From Rhizobiales bacterium Y(2018) (GTDB taxonomy: Bacteria > Pseudomonadota > Alphaproteobacteria > Rhizobiales > Aestuariivirgaceae), in contig SCPD01000001.1 in the NCBI GenBank assembly GCA_005502925.1, positions 744,001 to 808,000 on the forward strand: a stretch of DNA of 64,000 nucleotides, in the 5' to 3' direction. Under the pieces are notes generated by a model. That model made no database searches. It worked only from the letters and a program-made list of their open reading frames with translations, and was not told where the DNA came from. Position 1 is the first letter of the stretch, and every line of letters begins with the position of its first letter. Of the stretch, positions 55,750-64,000 are shown piece by piece. The position numbers and the translations under genes were made by a program.

Positions 55750-55772
55750 TTGACATCAACTCATTATACTCA
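55750..55772 (+). promoter_or_regulatory. TTGACA with shared box ATTATACTCA before the peptide-binding protein gene
   Basis: TTGACA (55750-55755) is followed by ATTATACTCA (55763-55772); the same pair of elements is upstream of the aminotransferase gene (60527-60546). A good -10 at the expected distance is not evident, so the box may be a regulator site in the divergent promoter region. Confidence 0.4.
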
Positions 55773-55835
55773 GTACGTTGAATTCGAGGCAAGGCCCTTT
55801 GCCAAGAAATCTTGCCCTTTCGAGGAGGACACTTG

Positions 55836-57482
55836 ATGAGACTGACACGGACTATCCGCGCTTTTGCCGCCGCCGCGCTGCTGGCGAGCGCGCTGACGCT
55901 TTACCCCATGGCGCAAGAGGCGCAGGCCGCCGAGATCCTGCGCATCGGCACGACACAGGCAATCGACTCGCTCAATCCCTTCGTGTCCGATTCCGACTAC
56001 AGCTCGGTCATGTTTCAGTACAACTATCCGCATCTGGCCGAATATAACGGCAAGCTCGAGATCGTCCCCTCCTTCGCCACCAAATGGGAAACCTCGGCAG
56101 ACGGCAAAGTGTGGACCTTCCACACAATCCCCGGCGCCAAATGGTCGGACGACACGCCGCTCACCGCCAAAGATGCCGCTTTCACCTTCAACATGCTCAT
56201 CAAGTTCAAGGACGGCCCCACCGGCAAGCTCGCCGGCTGGGTGGCGCATATGAAGGACGCCACCGCCAAGGACGACAATACGCTGGTGCTCACTTATGAG
56301 CAGCCGGTCGCCAATGTGCTGACGCAGATGCAGGCTTTGCCCATTCTGCCCGAGCATGTCTGGGCGCCGCTGACCGAGGGCCAAGGCGAGCAGATCACCA
56401 TATTCCCGAACGAGGCGCCCGTCATTTCCGGCGGCCCCTTCAAGCTCGACAAGCATGAGAAGGACCAGCTGGCGATCTTCGCCACGAATCCCAACTGGTG
56501 GGGCGCGAAGAAGCCCAATATCGACGGTTTCGGCCTGCAATTCTTCGCCAATGACGATGCGATGGTGACGGCGCTCACCACCGGCAAGCTCGACATGATC
56601 GGCGAGCACACGCCGCCCACCGCCGTCGAGGCGCTGAAGAAAGCGGGCTTGACGGTAGCCTCGGGACCGGGCGTCGGCATGAAGACGCTCATCATCAACA
56701 CCAATCCCGAAAAGGCCAAGAACAAGGAACTGCTTAACCCGAAGGTCCGTGAGGCGCTCGAATATGCGATCGACCGCGAGGCGATCGTCAAGATCGTATG
56801 GCTCGGCCTCGCTTCGCCCGGCTCGACCATCGTGGCGCCGGCCTCAGGCTTCCACGACACCGAGATCAAGCCGCTGCCTTTCGACATCGAGAAGGCCAAC
56901 AAGCTTCTCGACGAAGCGGGCTACAAGATGGGTTCATCGGGCCTGCGCGAGGCCGACGGCCATCCGATGTCGTATGAGGTGATCTTCCCGACCGAGGAGC
57001 AAGGCACCGGCGACCGCGCTTTCCAGATCATCAAGGCCGGCTTCAAGAAGATCGGCATCGAGATCACCCAGCGCAAGATGGACCCCGACGCCGCCAATGA
57101 GGCGATCATGGGGGCGGATCTGAAATACACCGACTATGATCTCGCCATGTGGAGCTGGGTGCCGCCGGTCGAGCCCGATTTCATGCTGAGCGTCGTGACC
57201 TGCCAGGCGCGCGGCGGCAACAGTGACAGCGGCTATTGCAATCCCGATTATGATGCGATGTATCTGAAACAGGGCACCCTGCTTGATTCCAAGGAGCGTT
57301 TCGCCGAGATTTCCAAGATGCAGAAACACATCTTCGACGCCAGGCCCTATATCGTGCTCAATTATCCCGATGTTATCGAGGCGCACAGCCCGAAATGGAA
57401 AGGCTTCGTGCTCTCGCCGCTGGTCGGCTCGGTCAACAACCTGTCGACTGAAACCCTCATGAATGTGCAAAAGGTGGAATAG
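55836..57482 (+). CDS. Peptide ABC solute-binding protein (SBP_bac_5 family)
   Basis: 548 residues from the ATG at 55836, with GAGGAGGA 7 bp upstream. Signal peptide about 1-33 (LASALTLYPMAQEAQA end). Family-5 fold: TTQAIDSLNPFVSDSDYSS, WSDDTPLTAKDAAFTFN, PKVREALEYAIDREAIVK. It supplies ligand to the divergent DppB-DppC-DppDF transporter, and is followed by an aminopeptidase gene 3 bp later, so the ligand is probably a peptide or peptide conjugate. Confidence 0.92.
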   Translation: MRLTRTIRAFAAAALLASALTLYPMAQEAQAAEILRIGTTQAIDSLNPFVSDSDYSSVMFQYNYPHLAEYNGKLEIVPSFATKWETSADGKVWTFHTIPGAKWSDDTPLTAKDAAFTFNMLIKFKDGPTGKLAGWVAHMKDATAKDDNTLVLTYEQPVANVLTQMQALPILPEHVWAPLTEGQGEQITIFPNEAPVISGGPFKLDKHEKDQLAIFATNPNWWGAKKPNIDGFGLQFFANDDAMVTALTTGKLDMIGEHTPPTAVEALKKAGLTVASGPGVGMKTLIINTNPEKAKNKELLNPKVREALEYAIDREAIVKIVWLGLASPGSTIVAPASGFHDTEIKPLPFDIEKANKLLDEAGYKMGSSGLREADGHPMSYEVIFPTEEQGTGDRAFQIIKAGFKKIGIEITQRKMDPDAANEAIMGADLKYTDYDLAMWSWVPPVEPDFMLSVVTCQARGGNSDSGYCNPDYDAMYLKQGTLLDSKERFAEISKMQKHIFDARPYIVLNYPDVIEAHSPKWKGFVLSPLVGSVNNLSTETLMNVQKVE

Positions 57483-57485
57483 ACC

Positions 57486-58910
57486 ATGATTGACGCGCGG
57501 CTGAGCGATGACCGGACGATTGCCGGCCGCGCCGACCTTCTGATCATCCCGGCTTTCACGACAGCGGGAGGCGGCGCCGAGCCCGCCTCCTCCTGGCCTT
57601 ATGATGACGACCGCATCGCCCGCCTGCTGGCGAGGGACAAGGCCTTCACCGGCGAAGCGGGCCAGGTCTCGGCCCTCCTCATTTCCGATCATCTGCCGCC
57701 GGTGCTGGCGATCGGCCTCGGCCGGCTTGACAGGCTCGATGCCGACGCGCTGCGGCGCGGCGCCATGGCGGCGGCGCAGACAAGCACAGCGCGCGGCGCC
57801 GTCGTTTTCGCGCTCGATCTTGCCACCGACATGGCGGTTCGCGCCGTCACCGAAGGCTTCCTGCTCGGGCGCTACGATTACGCTAAAGGTGAGGACACCG
57901 CCTTTACCGTCCTGGCGCGTGCCTTGGATGAGCGTGCTTTCGCCATCGGCCGCATCGCCGCGACACGCGCCAACTGGGTCCGTCGTCTCGTCGAAACACC
58001 GCCCAATGCACTCCCTCCCCGCGCTTTCGCCGATATCCTCGTCGCGGAAGCGAAGAAGCTCGGCATCACCGCCGAGATCTGGGACGATGCGGCGCTCTCG
58101 GCGCATGGCTTTGGCGCGCTGCAAGCGGTGGGGAGCGGCAGCAGGAATGCGCCACTGGCGGTGCGTCTCGAACATGGTTCGGGCACCAAGCGCCTCGGGC
58201 TCGCCGGCAAGGGCATGACCTTCGATTCGGGCGGCATAAACCTCAAGCGCAAGCTCACCGAAATCGCCTGGATGAAGGCCGACATGGCGGCGGCCGCTGC
58301 GGTAGCGGGAGCGATATTCGCGGCCGTCGAGCTCGGCGCCAATCCCGACATTCTCGCCATCCTGCCGATCGCCGAAAACATGCCGAGCGGTTCCGCCGTG
58401 CGGCCAGGCGATGTCGTCACTCATCCGGACGGGCGGCGAACCGAAATCACCGACACCGATTGCGAGGGGCGGCTCATTCTCGCCGATGCCATCGCCTTAC
58501 TCGCCAAGAGCGATGTCGAGGCGATCATCGATGTCGGCACGCTCACCGATGGCGGCGGCGTCGGCACGGCGCTGTGGGGCTGCTGGACCAATGACGCGGG
58601 CCTTGCCAAAACCATGACGGATGCGGGCGGCCGCGCGGGCGAGCCCGGCTGGCATTTGCCGCTGCGCGCCGAATATGAGCGCCTTCTCGCCTCCAAAGTT
58701 GCCGATATCGCCAATTACTCGCTCGATGCGGGGGACAGCGGCCAGCTCGCGGCGACCTATCTGCATAGTTTCGCCGGCGAGAAACCCTGGCTCCATATCG
58801 ATATCGGCGGCTGCGCCTATCTCGAACTGGCCTCACCGCCCTGGCCGCCAGGCGCCACGGCCAAACCTTTGCGCGCGCTCCTGCAACTCCTTCTCGACCG
58901 CTCGACATGA
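57486..58910 (+). CDS. M17-family leucyl aminopeptidase (second copy)
   Basis: 474 residues. Metal ligands are visible in GKGMTFDSGG (241-250; K242, D247), MKADM (D266) and DTDCEGR (323-329; D323/D325, E327, R329), close to the M17 consensus NTDAEGR. It differs strongly from the housekeeping pepA at the left edge. It is between a peptide-binding protein and a serine hydrolase, overlapping the latter by 4 bp; it likely trims imported peptides. Confidence 0.92.
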   Translation: MIDARLSDDRTIAGRADLLIIPAFTTAGGGAEPASSWPYDDDRIARLLARDKAFTGEAGQVSALLISDHLPPVLAIGLGRLDRLDADALRRGAMAAAQTSTARGAVVFALDLATDMAVRAVTEGFLLGRYDYAKGEDTAFTVLARALDERAFAIGRIAATRANWVRRLVETPPNALPPRAFADILVAEAKKLGITAEIWDDAALSAHGFGALQAVGSGSRNAPLAVRLEHGSGTKRLGLAGKGMTFDSGGINLKRKLTEIAWMKADMAAAAAVAGAIFAAVELGANPDILAILPIAENMPSGSAVRPGDVVTHPDGRRTEITDTDCEGRLILADAIALLAKSDVEAIIDVGTLTDGGGVGTALWGCWTNDAGLAKTMTDAGGRAGEPGWHLPLRAEYERLLASKVADIANYSLDAGDSGQLAATYLHSFAGEKPWLHIDIGGCAYLELASPPWPPGATAKPLRALLQLLLDRST

Positions 58911-60514
58911 CATCAATCGCCGACAAACTTGCTTCCCTGGCCCTCGACTTTACCCGCCACTGGCCAGTGCCGGGCGGCATCATCACCGCCGTCAGCCGCG
59001 ACGAGGTCCTGTTCGAACGGCCCTTCGGCCTTGCCAATATCGATGCGCGCCAGCCGGTCAGGGAGAAGCATCTCTTCGAGATCGGCTCGATCAGCAAGGG
59101 CTTCGCCGGTCTGATGGCGCTCAAGCTCGCCGAGGCGGGCAAGCTCGATCTCGATGCGCCCGTCACCACCTATCTGCCGTGGTTCAAGGCTGCCACGAAA
59201 TATCCGATGTTCACGACCCGGCATCTGCTCCATCACTCCTCCGGACTTGTCTCCGGCGCCGATGCGCTGACCGACGAATTGGGGCAAGGCTGGTGGATGC
59301 GCGAGCTTGCGACCGGCAGCGCGCCGGGCACCTTCTTCCATTATTCGAACATCGCCTATGTGCTGCTCGGCCTCCTCATCAGCAAGGTCGCCGGTATCGA
59401 AGCGACGGACTTCTGCCGGAGAGAGATCCTGGCGCCGCTCGGCATGAATGACTCGGTCCCCTGCATCGTCAACGCCGACCGGCCGCGCTTCGCGGTCGGC
59501 TATGCGCCCGCCGCCGACGACCGTCCCTGGACGCCCGGCGATGCGCTGGCACCGGCGACCTGGTTCGAAACCAATGGTGCCGATGGCAATATCGCGGCGA
59601 CGGGCGGCGATATGGGCCGTTTCCTGCGCATGCTGCTCAAAGGCGGCGAAGGTGTCGTCAGCCCGGCTCGTTTCCGGGAATTCATCACCTCGCTCGCACC
59701 GGGCGGTGAGCCGATCGTCGGTTTCCTCGAAGATACCGGCGTCATCGAAAGCCGCTATGGCCTCGGCATCAATATCGAGACCATTCGTGGCGCGACCTGT
59801 CTCACCCATGGCGGCGGCATGGTCGGTTATGCCACTTTCATCCTCGCCGACCGCGACAATGACATCGCCATCTCGGTCCTCACCAATGCCAATGGCGACT
59901 GTCCGCTGGCGCAGATCCTCGCGCGTATCGGACATGCCTGGCTGACGGGGCTTGCGATCTCACCGCCTTCGCCCGACCTCAGCCTTATCGCCACTGCGGA
60001 AGGCATGACCGGTAGCTTCACATGCGATGACCAGCAGATCACGATCGCCGCTCATGACGGTGGCCTCGTCCTGACGAGCCATGATGTCACGGGGCGCGTC
60101 TACAAAAGCTGGACGCCGCGTTTCACCACCGACCATCCCGACTTCAGTCTCTTTCACTTCACCTTCGAAGACGGAGACTGGATTCATGGCAGCCGCGTCT
60201 TCACACGCAAAGTGACGAAGCCCGCTTCCCTGCCCGCGCATCTGCGCGCTGTGCCCGGCCATTACCGGTCGCATTCGCCATGGTTCACCAATTTCCGAAT
60301 CGTCGGGCGCGGCGATCGCTTGTTCCTCATAGCACCCGGCGGCGTCGAGGCGCCGTCGGAAGATGTCGAGCTCGTCGAATTGTCGCCCGGCACCTTCCGT
60401 CTCGGCCGTGCCGATTATCTGCCGGAACGGCTGGTTGTCGGGCCCGAAATCGATGGCCGGGTAGTGACGGTCGAGCGGGACGGAAACCGTTATTCGCGTT
60501 GTTTCACACCTTGA
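58907..60514 (+). CDS. Serine hydrolase of the beta-lactamase / D-aminopeptidase group
   Basis: 535 residues, penicillin-binding fold. The S61-x-x-K64 pair (EIGSISKGF), Y146-S-N148 (FHYSNIAYVLLG) and a late HGG (THGGGMVGY, about 303-305) form the serine active site. No signal peptide, so it acts in the cytosol. A C-terminal region (about 355-535) resembles the extra beta domains of D-aminopeptidases/DmpB-like enzymes. With the M17 enzyme it would remove L- and D-residues from peptides; this specificity is inferred. Confidence 0.87.
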   Translation: MTSIADKLASLALDFTRHWPVPGGIITAVSRDEVLFERPFGLANIDARQPVREKHLFEIGSISKGFAGLMALKLAEAGKLDLDAPVTTYLPWFKAATKYPMFTTRHLLHHSSGLVSGADALTDELGQGWWMRELATGSAPGTFFHYSNIAYVLLGLLISKVAGIEATDFCRREILAPLGMNDSVPCIVNADRPRFAVGYAPAADDRPWTPGDALAPATWFETNGADGNIAATGGDMGRFLRMLLKGGEGVVSPARFREFITSLAPGGEPIVGFLEDTGVIESRYGLGINIETIRGATCLTHGGGMVGYATFILADRDNDIAISVLTNANGDCPLAQILARIGHAWLTGLAISPPSPDLSLIATAEGMTGSFTCDDQQITIAAHDGGLVLTSHDVTGRVYKSWTPRFTTDHPDFSLFHFTFEDGDWIHGSRVFTRKVTKPASLPAHLRAVPGHYRSHSPWFTNFRIVGRGDRLFLIAPGGVEAPSEDVELVELSPGTFRLGRADYLPERLVVGPEIDGRVVTVERDGNRYSRCFTP

Positions 60515-60526
60515 TCCTCAACTTCG

Positions 60527-60559
60527 TTGACAAGTTATTATACTCATTATAATGACTTG
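60527..60559 (+). promoter_or_regulatory. Promoter and palindromic operator before the aminotransferase gene
   Basis: TTGACA (60527-60532) and TATAAT (60548-60553), 15 bp apart, overlap an inverted repeat with 12-bp arms and one mismatch (CAAGTTATTATA/TATAATGACTTG, 60531-60559). Contains the ATTATACTCA box also found at 55763. Suggests that the downstream genes form a second regulated transcript. Confidence 0.6.
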
Positions 60560-60587
60560 ATTGAACCTAGCCCAGATGGGAACTACA

Positions 60588-61937
60588 ATGACGACCATGA
60601 CCTACAAGACGCCGGCGCGCACGGCCAAAAGCGCGCAGTATTTCGCCAACGCCCGCAAGATCATCCCGAGCGGCGTCAACAGCACGGCGCGCGCCGTGTG
60701 GTCGGGCTGGGATCCCTATCCCCTCTTCGTCGATCACGGCACCGGCTCGCGGCTCACCGATGTCGACGGCAATGAATATATCGACTACCTGCTGGGCCTG
60801 GGGCCTATGATCCTCGGCCACCGCCCGCCCAAGGTGACGAAAGCCGTCGTCGATTTCATCGAGAAGCGCGGCACCGTTTTCGCGTTGCCGGTCGCCGATG
60901 AGCTCACCCTCTCCAACAAGATCATCAACGCCATTCCGGCGGTCGAGCAGGTGCGCCTGTGCAATACCGGCACGGAAGCGGTGCTCTATGCGGTGCGCCT
61001 CGCGCGCGCCTATACCGGCCGCAAGAAGCTCGTGCGTTTCGAGGGCATGTATCACGGCTTCTCGGACGGCGTTTACTGGAGCAAGCATCCGGGCCTCAAT
61101 GTCGCCGGTCCCGACAAGGCGCCGATGCCCATTCCGCAAGGTCCCGGCATGCCGGCGCATCTCGCCGATTCGCTCATCATCCTGCCGTGGAACGATGTCG
61201 ATGCGCTGCGCGACGCCTTCGCCCGCGAGGGTCAGGACATCGCCGCGGTGATCACCGAAGCAGTCATGTGCAATACCGGCTGCATCCTGCCCGAGCCCGG
61301 CTATCTCGAAGCCCTGCGGGAGATCACGGCCAAGAACGGCGCCCTCCTCATCTGTGACGAGGTCATCACCGGCTTCCGCCTGAGCCTCGCCGGCGCGCAA
61401 GGCTATTACGGCCTCGAGCCCGATCTTTCGACCTATGCCAAGGGTCTCGGCGGCGGCTTCCCGGTGGCGGCGCTCGGCGGACGCAAGGATGTCATGGCGC
61501 TGGTCGCCGACGGCACCGTGTCGATGGCCGGTACCTACAGCGCCAACGGCATCGCGGTCTCGGCCGCCAATGCCGCGCTCGATGAGCTGGCGGCGCCCGG
61601 CCTCTATGACGGGCTCTATGAGCGCTGCCAGGAACTCTATGACGGGCTCGAGAAGATCATCGCCGACAACAAGGTCGACGCCTATGTTACGGGCCTGGGT
61701 CCGGTGCTGCAGGTGTGGTTCGCCGATCAGCCGATCCGCAACTATCGCGACGCGGCGCGTTACGCCCGGCACGATCTCTTCCGCATCTGGTGGGAAGAGA
61801 TGCTGGAGCGCGGCGTTCTGTTCCATCCCGGCGCCTTCGAGAATCTGTTCGTGTCCTTCGCCCACAGCAAGGACGACATCGCCCAGACCTTGAGCGTCGC
61901 CGCGGAGGCGATGCGCGCTGTCAAGGCGAAACACTGA
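60588..61937 (+). CDS. Class III aminotransferase, glutamate-1-semialdehyde-aminotransferase-like
   Basis: 449 residues from ATG 60588 (60597 or upstream codons are alternatives). PLP fold-type I: GTGSRLTDVDGNEYIDYLLG, NTGTEAVLYAVRLAR (phosphate cup), LLICDEVITGFRL (PLP Asp) and the Schiff-base lysine in STYAKGLGGGFPVAALGG. It resembles HemL-type enzymes, but it is in a transport/catabolic cluster, so a role in sugar- or amino-acid transamination is more likely than haem synthesis. Confidence 0.9.
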   Translation: MTTMTYKTPARTAKSAQYFANARKIIPSGVNSTARAVWSGWDPYPLFVDHGTGSRLTDVDGNEYIDYLLGLGPMILGHRPPKVTKAVVDFIEKRGTVFALPVADELTLSNKIINAIPAVEQVRLCNTGTEAVLYAVRLARAYTGRKKLVRFEGMYHGFSDGVYWSKHPGLNVAGPDKAPMPIPQGPGMPAHLADSLIILPWNDVDALRDAFAREGQDIAAVITEAVMCNTGCILPEPGYLEALREITAKNGALLICDEVITGFRLSLAGAQGYYGLEPDLSTYAKGLGGGFPVAALGGRKDVMALVADGTVSMAGTYSANGIAVSAANAALDELAAPGLYDGLYERCQELYDGLEKIIADNKVDAYVTGLGPVLQVWFADQPIRNYRDAARYARHDLFRIWWEEMLERGVLFHPGAFENLFVSFAHSKDDIAQTLSVAAEAMRAVKAKH

Positions 61938-61942
61938 AGGGT

Positions 61943-63361
61943 ATGACACTCACTCTCGGCATCGATCTCGGCACATCGGCGGTCAAGTGCGTGGCACTTG
62001 CCGCCGATGGCGCGGTCGTGGCCTCAGGCCAATCCTCTTTCCAGACTTTCCGCGACGCGCCCGGCCAGGCCGAGCAGGATCCGCTTTCATGGGTGAAGGC
62101 CGCCGAAGACGCGGTCCGGCTAACCATGACGGGACGTGACGATGAGGTCGCCGCCATCGGCCTCACCGGCCAGTTGCCGACGCTCGTCTGCCTGTCAGGC
62201 ACCGAGCCGCAAGGCCGCGCCATCACCTGGATGGATGCGCGTGCCGACGACTGGGCGGCGGGACGTCTCGACGAGGCCTTCCGCCAGAAGACCTATGAGC
62301 TGACCGGCATGCCGATCGACGGGCGCTATCTGGCGCCGATGCTGGCGCATCACCGCGCGCAGTTCCCCGCCGCCATCGACGGCATCCTGTCGGCCAAGGA
62401 CTATCTCTGTTACGCGCTGACCGGCACCCGCGTCACTGATCCTTCTACCGCCGCGGGTTATGGCGTCTATGACTTCACCGCCGGCCAGTGGGAAAACGGC
62501 CTCTGCCGCCATTGGGGTCTCGATCGGTCTCTCCTCCCCGCCATCATGCCAGCGGCTGCTGTCGCCGGCCGCTTGAGCCAGGACGCCGCCAGGCGGCTCG
62601 GCCTCAAGGCCGGCATTCCGGTCCATGCGGGGGCCGCCGATTCCGCCGCCAGCGCCTATGCGATGACCGACCTCGAAGCCGGCGCGGTCAGCGTCACCAC
62701 CGGGTCGAGCACCATCATTATGGATGCCAGCATCCAGGCGCATCTTGATGCCAAGCGGCGTTATCTCCTCACCCCGCATGCCCGTGAACGCGTCTTTGGC
62801 CGCGAGATGGACCTGCTCTCGACCGGCAGCTCCTATCGCTGGCTCTCCGAGCTGCTCGGCTGGCCGGACGGCGAGATCGACCGGCGCGCCGCGGCTTCCG
62901 AACCCGGCGCCAAGGGCCTCTTCTTCGCGCCATATCTTGCCGGCGGCGAGCAAGGGGCGCTGTGGAATCCCGATCTGCGCGGTGTGCTGCATGGACTCAC
63001 CATCCAGCACAAGGCCGCGGATATCGCTCGCGCGTATGTCGAAGGCGTCCAGTTCGAGATCCGGCGCTGCATCGATATCCTCGCCGAAACGCAGCCAGTC
63101 ACCCGCATCATCATCGCCGGCCATGCGACGGAGCATCCGGCGACCATGCAGCTCCTCGCCGACATCCTTGGCCGTCCCGTGACACCCTATACGCATGTGT
63201 CGCCGGCGGCGATCGGCGCCGCGCTGATCGCCATGCCGGAGATGACGGCGCACCAGCAGGCGACCCAGACGCTCACGCCGTCAACGGCGGCAGGCGTCTA
63301 TGACGACCTCTATGGCCGCTATTGCGCACTCTTCCCCTGCATCGCCGAAAGCAAATCATGA
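61943..63361 (+). CDS. FGGY-family carbohydrate kinase
   Basis: 472 residues from the ATG at 61943 (GAAGG before it); the longer frame is inside the aminotransferase. N-terminal GIDLGTSAVKCVAL (ATP phosphate-binding), substrate motif ITWMDARADDW, catalytic-Asp region HAGAADSAASAYA, and C-terminal IIIAGHATEHPATMQLLADILGRPV (in part). Closest in style to xylulokinases; the sugar is unknown. Its stop overlaps the NagB-like gene, implying linked roles in one pathway. Confidence 0.9.
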   Translation: MTLTLGIDLGTSAVKCVALAADGAVVASGQSSFQTFRDAPGQAEQDPLSWVKAAEDAVRLTMTGRDDEVAAIGLTGQLPTLVCLSGTEPQGRAITWMDARADDWAAGRLDEAFRQKTYELTGMPIDGRYLAPMLAHHRAQFPAAIDGILSAKDYLCYALTGTRVTDPSTAAGYGVYDFTAGQWENGLCRHWGLDRSLLPAIMPAAAVAGRLSQDAARRLGLKAGIPVHAGAADSAASAYAMTDLEAGAVSVTTGSSTIIMDASIQAHLDAKRRYLLTPHARERVFGREMDLLSTGSSYRWLSELLGWPDGEIDRRAAASEPGAKGLFFAPYLAGGEQGALWNPDLRGVLHGLTIQHKAADIARAYVEGVQFEIRRCIDILAETQPVTRIIIAGHATEHPATMQLLADILGRPVTPYTHVSPAAIGAALIAMPEMTAHQQATQTLTPSTAAGVYDDLYGRYCALFPCIAESKS

Positions 63362-64000
63362 CTCTTCCCGTTCACTGGGCCCGGTCGCGCGCCGCGCTCG
63401 CCGAAGCCGCCGCCGATATCGTTGAGGACGTTCTCCGTCAGGTGAAGGCGCCCGTCATCGCGCTGCCGACCGGCGAGACGCCGATCGGCCTCTATCAGGC
63501 GCTCGCCAAACGCCCGCTTTCCTTCGCGACCGCGCGGTTGTTCAATCTCGATGAATATGAGGGCATGTCGCCCGATCATCCGCAGAGCTATCACACGTTC
63601 CTGCACCGGCATTTTCTCGATCATATCGACGTTGCGCCGGAAAATATCCGGCTGCTGCGCGGCGACGCGCCCGATGCGGAAGAAGAATGCCGCGCCTTTG
63701 ACGCCGCCATCCGGGCGGCGGGCGGGTTCGACCTCGCGATATTGGGCCTCGGCGGCAATGGCCATGTCGCCTTCAACGAACCCTTCGATCCGTGGGACCA
63801 GGAAACCCATCGCGTGGTCCTCGCCGAGAAAACCCGCCTGGCGCATCGGCCGAATTTCGCCAGGCCCGAGGATGTTCCGCAATCCGGCCTCACCATGGGC
63901 ATCAAGACGCTGCTCGCCGCGCGCAAGATCCTGCTGCTCTGCGCCGGCGCCACCAAACGCGACGCGATGGCCGCTCTGCTCAAGGGCCGCAAGGACGAAG
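63358..64000 (+). CDS. nagB: Glucosamine-6-phosphate deaminase (NagB) family, 3' end outside window
   Basis: The visible 214 residues cover most of the enzyme: PTGETPIGLYQALA (phosphate loop), FNLDEYEGM (catalytic Asp) and LGLGGNGHVAFNEP, which fits the family signature G-[LIT]-G-x2-G-H. It converts glucosamine-6-phosphate to fructose-6-phosphate and ammonia, or does the same for a related amino sugar. ATG overlaps the kinase stop. Its presence gives the cluster an amino-sugar theme. Confidence 0.9.
   Translation, partial: MTLPVHWARSRAALAEAAADIVEDVLRQVKAPVIALPTGETPIGLYQALAKRPLSFATARLFNLDEYEGMSPDHPQSYHTFLHRHFLDHIDVAPENIRLLRGDAPDAEEECRAFDAAIRAAGGFDLAILGLGGNGHVAFNEPFDPWDQETHRVVLAEKTRLAHRPNFARPEDVPQSGLTMGIKTLLAARKILLLCAGATKRDAMAALLKGRKDE

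Noticed and set aside
56934-58424. 496-residue minus-strand open frame opposite the binding protein and the M17 peptidase
   Set aside because: Spans the junction of two well-supported genes and shows no domain; shadow.
61715-61942. N-terminal extension of the FGGY kinase
   Set aside because: Lies in the aminotransferase coding region; GIDLGTSAVK starts right after the ATG at 61943.
60567-61949. 460-residue minus-strand open frame opposite the aminotransferase
   Set aside because: Mirror frame of a gene with complete PLP motifs; no independent support.
63721-63780. NagB-like protein with Asn where E. coli NagB has catalytic-region Asp141
   Set aside because: The family signature allows any residue at this position, so it is not evidence of an altered enzyme.

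Overview
The window looks chromosomal, from an alphaproteobacterium of the order Hyphomicrobiales (Rhizobiales). It is GC-rich, and the housekeeping order pepA / lptD-surA-pdxA-rsmA / gmk-yicC-mltG-fabF-acpP-fabG-fabD / rpsF-rpsR-rplI / dnaB is the one known from that order. The genus cannot be settled from the sequence alone. No transposase, phage gene, tRNA, rRNA or CRISPR array was found.

Layout. 1-6439: pepA (leftward, cut by the window edge) and the outer-membrane/cofactor/ribosome operon lptD-surA-pdxA-rsmA. 6548-12324: accessory genes at the rsmA|gmk junction (zinc alcohol dehydrogenase, LysR regulator, two MFS transporters, a cyclase-family hydrolase). 12333-19205: leftward block gmk, yicC, mltG, fabF, acpP, fabG, fabD. 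19323-21898: PLP dehydratase, two GNAT acetyltransferases and a HIT protein. 22152-23483: ribosomal proteins S6, S18 and L9, closed by a strong terminator. 23771-29145: cyclopropane-fatty-acid synthase, then a secreted caspase-like protein with a long TPR array and a secreted TPR partner. 29248-38326: an operon with PotF/PotB/PotC-like ABC components (no ATPase), an amidohydrolase, a DUF4432-like protein, an AstE/aspartoacylase-like deacylase, a threonine-dehydratase-like enzyme that seems to start with ATA, a Gfo/Idh/MocA oxidoreductase and an SDR. 38503-41588: a fused membrane methyltransferase/UbiG-like protein, then dnaB. 41990-52147: a GntR regulator, two enolase-superfamily enzymes, a Dpp-type ABC transporter encoded on two divergent arms, and a LysR regulator. 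52074-64000: a second peptide ABC transporter next to an M17 aminopeptidase, a penicillin-binding-fold serine hydrolase, a class III aminotransferase, an FGGY kinase and a NagB-type deaminase (cut by the window end).

Functional reading. The housekeeping segments are conventional, apart from the absence of lptF-lptG between pepA and lptD. Three catabolic islands follow the pattern transporter plus hydrolases plus sugar/amino-acid enzymes. The last would suit uptake and dismantling of peptide-linked amino sugars such as muropeptides, but that is inference.

Repeats. A composite palindromic element occurs at least four times (about 6422, 14064, 38324 and 44086). Each copy lies in the same orientation at the 3' end of a gene, and supplies or abuts that gene's stop codon. 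A separate ~290-bp imperfect palindrome follows dnaB, and a pair of 75-bp palindromes lies in the divergent ABC promoter region.
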